This document shows, in pieces, positions 1 through 7,800 of a stretch of 11,616 bases of DNA; the first letter of the stretch is position 1; every line of letters begins with the position of its first letter. The notes under the pieces are model-generated. The model saw nothing but the letters and a program-made list of their open reading frames with translations. It was not told the DNA's origin and did not search any database. Both the position numbers and the translations under genes were made by a program. The DNA is from Nephromyces sp. MM_2019. Lineage: Eukaryota > Apicomplexa > Aconoidasida > Nephromycida. The stretch spans positions 1 through 11,616 of the forward strand of contig JADHZB010000752.1 in the NCBI GenBank assembly GCA_015657535.1, given 5' to 3'.

Positions 1-2
1 AC

Positions 3-117
3 GACTTAGTTGCAACCGGGTATTGTAAGCACGAGAGTGGGCTTGTCTTGCAATATGTTGAGATTCAGCCCGAGTTGTTGTGATGTGTCCTATATATTCA
101 CTGCTTTCGGGGTGATT
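3..117. repeat. Direct repeat, copy 1 of 2
   Basis: The first 49 bases (3-51) are identical to 279-327. The remainder aligns to 328-378 with several small indels and ends in the shared CACTGCTTTCGGGGTGATT. This copy is about 15 bp longer than copy 2 because of small insertions in the GTTGTTGTGATGTG and TATATATT stretches, which look like local slippage. The spacing between copies is 276 bp. The copy begins two bases from the window edge, so it may extend further left or belong to a longer tandem array. Confidence 0.9.
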
Positions 118-278
118 ATGTAACGGTACAGCTGGCTCTGCCGCTACTTGAATACTTGTAGCGATTTTCCTTTTCAGTTCTTGCATCGCTTCAGTTATCT
201 TGCTGAAGTACTACAAGTTGATAGAAGCACGGAAACAGGCGTAGTAATTTAGATATTGGAAATGATACATCCTTTGTA

Positions 279-378
279 GACTTAGTTGCAACCGGGTATT
301 GTAAGCACGAGAGTGGGCTTGTCTTGCGATCTGAGATTCAGCCCGTGATGTCCTATTTTCACTGCTTTCGGGGTGATT
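279..378. repeat. Direct repeat, copy 2 of 2
   Basis: This is the second copy of the element at 3-117. It has a 49-bp perfect left part (279-327) and an indel-containing right part ending at the shared TTTCGGGGTGATT. Sequence between and beyond the copies is not obviously similar, so the repeated unit appears to be about 100-115 bp with unrelated spacer. No coding potential, terminal inverted repeats or target-site duplication are visible. The nature of the element is unknown. Confidence 0.9.
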
Positions 379-1276
379 TCATGCTTCGCCTAGGGTAGGT
401 GTACAGATTGCATAATTTCTCTAGAGACGGAAGGTTCCGGTGATGATATCTTCAATGTTCCCTGCTTTGCTATCCAGCGCATCTAAAAGTTAGATACTGC
501 TTTTGTGTATGTTCTTGTACCAGAGGTACAGCTCTTTCATCAGCATAAGTAGACATTAAATTGACCAATGTAAAAATTGTTTGACGCTTCGGTAAAATTG
601 ATGTACGCGTATTGCCCTAGATATCTTCAAGTTGCGGTCTGCTCTTATAAATGTACACCTCCCAGCGTGCGTGTCATGGACTACTTCATTGTGCTTTTAG
701 TGAATAATATGCAAAGGGATCCTTTCTGATGCATCTTATTGTGCGCTATCAGTTTGCGCATGGATATTTACAGGATTTACCCATCTTTGAGCTGTTTCAG
801 ATGCTCACTTTTTTTTCTGCGTGTACTTAGTGTATACGCCAGCTTATGCATCGGCTCTACTGTTTAACAACTTCTTTAATTGTTGCTCCCCGCCCGTGTG
901 CCCTCTCCTAATTTTTTCCCGTAATTTTTTACGAATTGGGTTGCTATTCTTCTTTCATGACTTGATATTTCCGGTATTCCATTCACGTGTTGATGCGCAG
1001 TTTGTCTTCAACTTGTGAACGCATTTGTAGTTATTTAAGCGGCCCATATGTTTCTCATGCTGTTTTCACCAATGAATGTGGGCTGCCCTTGCTTTTTTGT
1101 AAGGTAATTTTTCCGGGGACATCAAGCAACGTTGTGGCGTAGTGTTCATTTGTGGTTTCTTTTGCACCTTTTGGATATATACACTTTTACTTGCTTAGGT
1201 GGCCATTCGCTATCGAAGTCGATAATTCTTGTACCAGCGATCAAAAATTAAGTTGTGGTTGTTTCGCTGCTTTTTG

Positions 1277-1326
1277 ATGTGATTATAGCTCTTTTACTGT
1301 TGCTGTGCGCATGTAGGTGAATGTAG
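1277..1326 (+). promoter_or_regulatory. Cluster of three AUG-stop minimal uORFs in the 5' leader
   Basis: Three start codons are each followed immediately by a stop: ATGTGA at 1277-1282, ATGTAG at 1311-1316 and ATGTAG at 1321-1326. The last two lie in a 10-bp tandem repeat (ATGTAGGTGA / ATGTAGGTGT, 1311-1330). The final stop is 24 nt upstream of the proposed main ATG at 1351. In plants, AUG-stop elements are known to hold ribosomes and lower downstream initiation. Whether they act here depends on the leader being retained in mature mRNA. The same TAGs could instead be 3' splice acceptors, since a pyrimidine-rich stretch (CTCTTTTACTGTTGCTG) lies just upstream. Confidence 0.35.
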
Positions 1327-1350
1327 GTGTTATCACTGCCCTGCCGCAGA

Positions 1351-3684
1351 ATGCCGTTAGTGTCTTCCGGCACCGATGCAATTGTATGCAAGGTGCACAA
1401 CTTCTACCTTTATAGTAGTCGTCGCCTCTTGCATCGCTACGACGTGGGTTTGCCATTATTGCTGTTCATTGCTACAGCGTTCTTGTTGACTATATCTCAT
1501 CATGGCCCGCTTTTTGATGGAACCAAAAACATCTCTGATGCCTCAAAGCACCTGACGCTATACTCCCGAGGAAGGGTAATTACTACCGCTGGATCCACTT
1601 ATGGCGAGTCTTCCGAGCAGCAACCATACATAGCTATTTCCACTAATTATGAGGCCTACTGGACTGCTGAAGAAGGGTGTATTGTGGAAAATCCGTTGCC
1701 TAGCTTTTCATCCTTCATGAGACCTCCCAGGACTTGCCCAATAATTCCACCTTCCACTATGAGTTTATCCTCCAAATTAACTATTTCCCTTGTGATTACT
1801 GGAATTTTACTGGTATTATTGCATCTAACAACCCACTGGTCTGTACAGGCAAGGTGTCTATTCGCGTTATGCCCAGTAGGCTATCAAGAAGGCGCAAAAA
1901 GTGCGTCTCATGTTCTTGTTATGCCTTTAAAGAAAAAGGCAGATAAAAATTATGATCAGATGATTTGTGAAGTCGAGCGGACCCCTGGAGATGCTGGCTT
2001 TTTTATCGTATACTATAACCAGCGTTTTGTATTCAATGAGCGCCTGTTAAGATTCGAAGGACTAAGTTTTCCTTCGAAGATGACGATCGACTTTTATATG
2101 ACTTCCAGAGGCTTGTGTAGTGACGCTAACGGTGTTTTCCACGGAGTAGCAGGGTGTGGGAAAGGTGTACCTTTGCTTTCTCCTTCCGCTGCTTCGTTTG
2201 CTGAAACAAAAGTTAGCGCTTTAGCGAATCACATGAAGCCTGAGGAGTGCCAGGACGATGGGGCAGCAGCTAAGGTTAGCCACCCAAGTAAACCTGATAC
2301 TCAGGCATTGGTGGGCAAGAATGGCCGAAAGTATGGTACTCTTAATGTAGTTAAAGCTGATGGTAAATCCATGAACATTGGCCAAGGACGTTATTCCCCT
2401 AGAGATGCTGAAAGCGATTTTCTGAAGCCTCAAAGAGGTAAAAACTCAACTGGTCGGAATGGGGAAGGTTTATCATCTTCTTCTACTACGGTATCTGCAT
2501 CTATTGATACTCTGGGGATTGGTACAAAGTTTCCCATGAATGATTGCCATATTCCTTCTCTTAGTTTTGGAGCTCTATTTTTAGAGCACGCCACGTCACC
2601 CTTTTTTGTTTTCCAAGTTTTTAGTTCTTTGCTTTTGATGCTGGACGATTACTGGTACATTAGTATGATGACCTTGTCGATTTTGGTGTTGACTGAAGTA
2701 CAAGTTGTAATGAAGAGATTGAAAGATTTGAAAGATATCAAGATGATGAAGAGTAAGTTGGAGCCCGTATTTGCTCTAAGAAATGATGTTTGGCGCAAGG
2801 TGGATGCGAAAGAAGTTTTACCAGGTGATATTCTTGCTATTGAAGGAGCAAAACACGGGGGTACGGTTACTTGCCCTGTTGATGGAGTTATATTGAAGGG
2901 CTCAGCTGTAGTAAATGAAGCTATTCTGACCGGTGAGTCAATGGTGCTTATGAAAGTTCAATTAGAAAGGGATTTGAAAGTTACTAGGCCTCATCCTGAG
3001 AATTCACCTTCTGACTCTCTGGAAAAGTGCGTTTCTGATAATGATACCCTTGCGGTTTCCGATATAAACCCAGACGAAGAGGCGAGAAAAACAGCTTATC
3101 TTCCTGGTAATTCCAGCGAGGAAGGTAACAGTGTGTTAGACATTGAAGGAACTCATCGTTCCAACGTTTTGTTTGCTGGTACACAGATTTTGCTTGCTCA
3201 ATCTTCCATTGCAGCGGAAAGTTCAGAAGATGGCGAAGACGATTTCTCAAAGTCTGCTAATACTTTACTGACAAGTTCGTCCCTTACCTCCTCTGCATCT
3301 CCAACAGCAGACTCTGAGGAAAATCTTTCTAAAAATCGAATACGAAAGTCCCGGCAATTACAGCAGAAGCAGAAAGTTCATCGCTATCCTCAGCTTCCAT
3401 CTTCAAACTATGTTGTTATCTACACGCTGAAGACTGGGTTTTACACAGCTCAAGGGAAAATGCTGCGAACTATCCTGAGCTTTTGCGATCGGATAACGGT
3501 CAATTCAAAAGAGGCTTTGTACTTTTTGTTGCTGCTACTGTTAGTAGCCCTGTCTGCTTCCTCTTATGTGCTTTATTGTGGCCTTCAAGCCGATGGGGTA
3601 CACATTTTCAAGCTCTTATTGTACTGCTTGCAAATCCTTACTTCTGTGGTACCCATTGAGTTTCCCATAACTCTCACTTTGGTG
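1351..3684 (+). CDS. ATP13A1: P5A-type ATPase (Spf1/ATP13A1 family), exon 1
   Basis: This exon encodes residues 1-778 of a P5A P-type ATPase, an ER membrane pump whose yeast and human relatives dislocate misinserted transmembrane helices using ATP. In order it holds: the family's N-terminal membrane segments (hydrophobic at about 32-48 and 143-163, the second followed by HWSV); the conserved stretch ending SPFFVFQVF and DDYWYIS (about 421-436) leading into M1/M2; the actuator domain with LPGDI and the dephosphorylation loop T527-GES-530; TGFYTAQGKMLRT; M3 (about 722-742); and M4 with VVPIEFPIT (P768-T774). I chose ATG 1351 because an in-frame TAG lies at 1324-1326, A is at -3, and the N-terminus then reads as a typical P5A start. 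An upstream coding exon cannot be excluded. Low-complexity insertions lie at about 287-387, 537-600 and 614-684. The exon ends after GTG at 3684, before donor GTAAGG; translation beyond it loses all similarity and reaches a stop at 3772. Confidence 0.9.
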
Positions 3685-4349
3685 GTAAGGGTGGGATTTT
3701 CTTGCCGGAAAGGGTGGTGTGTGCGTATTTGTTTTTGTGAGTTTCGCTTACTTGCGTATGCATCAGCTTACTAAGCATTTCATTCCTCCTATCGTTGAAA
3801 TATTCATGGGATGTGAAAAATGCTGCGTTGTGTGTGTCTGTATTTGTATGCTCATGCTATATCAAAGGAATGGCTGCCTTGATATTTCTCTGTTAGTCAC
3901 TTGGGAGGTTGTATTGTCTGATTGTCGAGCTCTATTTTTGTACTCATTTCAAGCGCATTTGCTGAAAGGAGCGCTTTGCTGGAGTTCCGTGTATATTTAG
4001 CAGTGCCAAGCTATGCTTTCCATGCTGATGCATTTTTTGATAGTGTGTGTATGAGAATGCTCTCATCATAGCTCACTAATTCTACACTGGTTGTTTATCA
4101 CGAATCATCTTTATTGATTTTAGCTGAGCTGGGTAATGATTTATTCACTTCATTTTCTTTGGCTTGTTTTTAAGCGGTAGAATGTTCTTAATGATAGTAT
4201 TTATACTGTAGAAAGCAAACCACGCTTTAGGAGGCTGTGTGCTTGTGTGTGTGGTTTAGTCTCTATGCCTGGTAATCGTGTTTTATTCCATGTTTCGGTT
4301 CATATTCATGTGATAAATTGGAATTATTTAGAGTTTGAGTGGGTGCGCA

Positions 4350-4372
4350 TGTGTGTGTGTGTGTGTGTGTGT
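4350..4372. repeat. (TG)n microsatellite in the intron
   Basis: An uninterrupted TG dinucleotide run of 23 bases lies in the sense orientation of the intron, about 500 nt upstream of the 3' splice site. Confidence 0.97.
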
Positions 4373-4558
4373 ATATTTTTTTGTGAATAGCTCCAAAATG
4401 CTTTTCAAGTTTCTTCATAATATCTACCTTTGTGTGTGATACATGCACTTTGAGTCTCTGTACGTGTTTTGATGTGTGTGTATAGCGTGTGTAAGATGAT
4501 GTATAATCCACTCTTTAGTGTGTGCAACGTATCTGTGGTATTGCGTACTCCATATTTT

Positions 4559-4559
<1 letters not shown>

Positions 4560-4591
<32 letters not shown>
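4560..4591. repeat. (GT)16 microsatellite in the intron
   Basis: An uninterrupted GT dinucleotide run of 32 bases lies in the sense orientation, about 285 nt upstream of the 3' splice site. It is the second and longer of two intronic TG tracts. Apparent reading frames over it on either strand (Cys-Val or Thr-His repeats) are artefacts of the repeat. Confidence 0.97.
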
Positions 4592-4592
<1 letters not shown>

Positions 4593-4876
4593 CCCCTTGT
4601 CTGCAATAAGTGAACAACACTCCTTTTTTGGCGTGTGGCTCTTACCCTTTTCTGCACTCACTTTTTTCCCTACGGTTTTATTCCTGGTGTTCGTAAATCC
4701 ACATTTCTGAGTATCAATCGCAAGGTTGTGCAATCTCCAACTTTTCCTCGCCCTCCTTCAAGCATCCACTCTGGAATATTCGCCAGTTTTTACTTCTTTT
4801 CTCCGCAAATTTCGTCTAATCATCAAAGATCTTCTAAATCTTCTTCATATAATCGCATTTTTCTTCTTCCTTTCAG

Positions 4877-7800
4877 GTAAGTGTAGCTATGGTGGGGCTC
4901 TTCAAGAAGGGAACAAGGTGTACGGAGCCCTTTAGAATGGTAACAGCAGGTCAGGTAAATATCTTGGCCTTTGATAAAACCGGCACTCTAACGAGCGATA
5001 AGATGCTGGTCCAGGGGGTGTATGTAACCCCAGAAATGCTAGTAACGAATCAACGCAGTAGTGCTGGTTCTGTGTCACCGTTGCATCGTATACTATATGC
5101 TGATAAGCCGGGGCTCGTCGAAGGGCACACTCAATTTTGTGAAGAAAATAAGGTTCGCACACGAAATCATCCACGTTCTGAGGCAGAATCCAATTTTCTT
5201 CAAGAATCACAAGGTGAGTTTGCTATGAAGTCTGCCTCTGAGAAGCCACTGGTAAGGACAAGCGCAAACCAGGGAAAACCAAATAGTGAGACGGCGTCAT
5301 TGATCGCTGCAGAGTTGCCTAGTAGTCAAAGGCTGATGGGTGAAGATAAGGCAGCATTGCCGGTGATGGCAGAAGAAACTGCATCTTCACATCATGGGGG
5401 AAAAAGGTACTCAAGGTGGAGTCTTGATTTATTCTTATCATCATTGTGTGGAGAAACTCTTGGCTTTCTCCGTAGTTTCTCTACTTGCAGCGATGCTAGG
5501 CATCTCGAGAGTAGTAGTACCAAAAAGTGTGATGCTCGTAAGACGATGGATGTGGCAGCGGAGGTAGGATCATCTTTATTGAATACTGTGGATGATGCAC
5601 ACACAGTAGAGAAAACTCTCACTGATCAAATCGTTCCATTTCCAGCCATTGCGGTAATGGGAGGATGCAATTCGTTGTGCTTGATCAAAGGCAAGGTAGT
5701 GGGAGATCCGATGGAGCTGGCAGCATTTGAAGCTGTTGGCTGGAGGTGTGTGTCGAATGATAAGATGGTAAATAGTAGGATGGGTATTCCAGCCGGTAAC
5801 GTTTTCCCTCCTCTTTCTAGTATGGGGAATGTGAGAGAAACAGTGGAGGGATTAGGCACAATGATGCCCACCTCTTTTCAGGGAGGACTTATGATTGAGA
5901 AGGCTGCAAAACGCCAGAGTTCACCAGCTGAAAATGTGAGTTCTTCTAGCGTTTTGATGAGATCAGGTGCTTCATCAAAATCTACTGATTTTTCTGCTGC
6001 ACAAGTTGCAGAGAATATGGAGAGTAGGTCGAGGTTTCGAGACTTTCAGTCCCGAGTAAATGAGGAGCATCTGAGGGTAATGAAGAGGTTTCCCTTTTCT
6101 TCGGCTTTACAGCGAATGACTGTGATTGCAGAGCACAAGGGACCAGCTCTCCGATACGTTGGCGATAATCTAATATCAGCTTGCTGCTCGGACCCAATGT
6201 GTGTGAATGAGTTGCTGCAAAGAAATAACTTTGATGACTACCTCTCTAGAGATGTAGAAAGAAAGGGAGCAGAAGTTGATGATAGGATCATAGGCACAGC
6301 AGCAGAGAAGGAAGCACCAGTATTACTCGACGGCATTAAGAAAGATGGAGTAGATGGAGGGCTTGAAAGTCATTTTAATGAAGCTCAAGGGCAACAAAAG
6401 CATAGTTTTATTAAGGCTGATATTAGAGAGTCAGAAAAGACACACAATAAGTCTCAAGTTTCAGCACCCTCCGTCAGCACCGTAGCTGAGTCAGGTCTTC
6501 AGCATTTGGTAGGCTCTTCTTCAGTAGCATCTTCCCCTATGCAGCTGGGCATCTCTGCTTCTTCCCATCCTCTGGAGTTATCGAGCTTATTGCAGAAAAG
6601 CTTCATGGTAAAAGGCAGTACGCCTTTTTCTGCTCCTCCGAGTTACTTAGTCCTTTCGAAAGGGTCACCAGAAAGAATGAAGAAGTTTATCTCGCATCCG
6701 CCCTCAGAATATGATGAGCTTTGCACAAGCTTTACTATGAAGGGATACAGGGTCCTTTCGTTGGGATACAAACTTACCTCTGCAGATGCAGTGCACATGC
6801 GTAGATCAGATGTTGAAGCGAACCTAAATTTTGCTGGCTTCCTGGTGTTTTCTTGCAAGCTTAAGCCTGGAACTAAGGATATCATTGCTGGGCTAAGAGC
6901 AAGTAACTTGAAGACTATAATGATAACCGGAGACAATCCGTTAACTGCATGTCAAGTAGCCAAGGAATTGGAGATGGTGACAAAGCCTGAAGGATTGATC
7001 TTGACAGTTTCACCTTCGAATCGCCAACAAGTAGTCTTGAAGCCTTCGCAACCAATGCACTCACTCAGGAGAAAGCCGCTACTAACCGAACCTGCAGGTG
7101 GAGGGGGAGTCAATCACAGTGCCGAAGCAGATGGTTTACCAATAGCTGTTAAAGCCAATGAAGATATGAAGAGTGAGGGTTCTACCATACCTCAGCAATC
7201 TACGGTTGAAGATTCCTTTGCTCTTGAAGCAAGCACTGTATACAGTATTTCAAAGCCTGATCTTCCTCCTAATAACAAGGAGGAAACTAGCTCTACTAAG
7301 CATATCTATAGCTTTGAAGAAGCTGCATCTTCTGCACGGTTAGTTTGGCGAAGCGTCCGTACTGATGAAATCGTTAAGGAGGGCTTTGACTTTGATAATC
7401 TTGTGGCATTAAAGAGAAAGTACTTTCTATGTTTGGCAGGTGATGCTCTAGATTTGCTACAGAAGCAGTTCCAGTCAAGATCTGATCAGCATTGGAACAA
7501 GCAGTCAAACATACAGAGCGATATCCCTGCTTTCAAGAACCTTAGTAATGGCAAAAGTAGCATCTTCACGAACACACTTGTGGGCTTCATTTTCAACTCT
7601 TTAGTGGGTTTTTCGCGATCTTCTGCGAAGAAGAAGGACGCCGATATAAGGAAGCTTTACATTGAAGGTAGATCCAGTGACTGCCATTCCGATTGGGAAG
7701 CAAGCAGCACAGACATCAACGGCAGTTCCCAAGCAAAATCTGGGGATAAACTTGCTGCACCCATCCGAATCTCCAATCCAGACAAGAGAATATCATTGAA

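Larger units (their letters stand above)
1..1310. other. 5' flanking non-coding region, T/TG-rich
   Basis: I find no convincing protein here. The only open stretch of any length (821-1018, +) is a T-rich run translating to Phe/Leu/Cys-rich low-complexity sequence with no recognisable domain. The region holds a diverged direct repeat at its left end and a short perfect inverted repeat, GTACC-AGA-GGTAC, at about 515-527. The decanucleotide CTTGTACCAG occurs near both 512 and 1230. The region probably contains the promoter and 5' leader of the downstream ATPase gene. No TATA-like or initiator element can be called with confidence, and a leader intron ending near 1316 or 1326 cannot be excluded. 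Confidence 0.5.
3685..4876 (+). other. Intron 1 of the P5A ATPase gene (1192 nt, phase 0, GT-AG)
   Basis: The donor is GTG|GTAAGG at 3685. The acceptor is a long pyrimidine tract (about 4855-4876, ending CTTCCTTTCAG) with AG at 4875-4876. Joining 3684 to 4877 gives a continuous match to the P5A family: PIEFPITLTLVV runs into SVAMVGLFKKGTRCTEPFR with exactly the family's spacing between the M4 motif and CTEPFR. That is strong evidence for both boundaries. The intron is T- and TG-rich and has stop codons in all forward frames. It carries two (TG)n tracts and no independent gene that I can see. Branch-point-like CTAAT sequences occur near 4815. Confidence 0.9.

Noticed and set aside
821..1018. 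65-residue + strand frame upstream of the gene
   Set aside because: It is T-rich low-complexity sequence read as Phe/Leu/Cys, without an ATG start or recognisable domain.
1327..1350. GTG at 1327 as the protein start
   Set aside because: It is only the first codon after an in-frame stop. Nuclear genes start at ATG, and the ATG at 1351 has A at -3 and gives a plausible P5A N-terminus.
3685..3774. Continuation of exon 1 to the stop at 3772-3774
   Set aside because: Similarity to P5A ends exactly at the GTAAGG donor, and the extra residues are unrelated. Splicing to 4877 restores the family sequence with exact spacing.
3719..4000. Small + strand frame in the intron
   Set aside because: It is Cys/Val/Leu-rich translation of TG- and T-rich intron sequence, with no domain and no start or splice support.
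4263..4935. Several short frames on both strands rich in Thr-His or Cys-Val
   Set aside because: They are translations of the intronic (TG)n tracts and the polypyrimidine tract. They overlap each other and resemble no protein.
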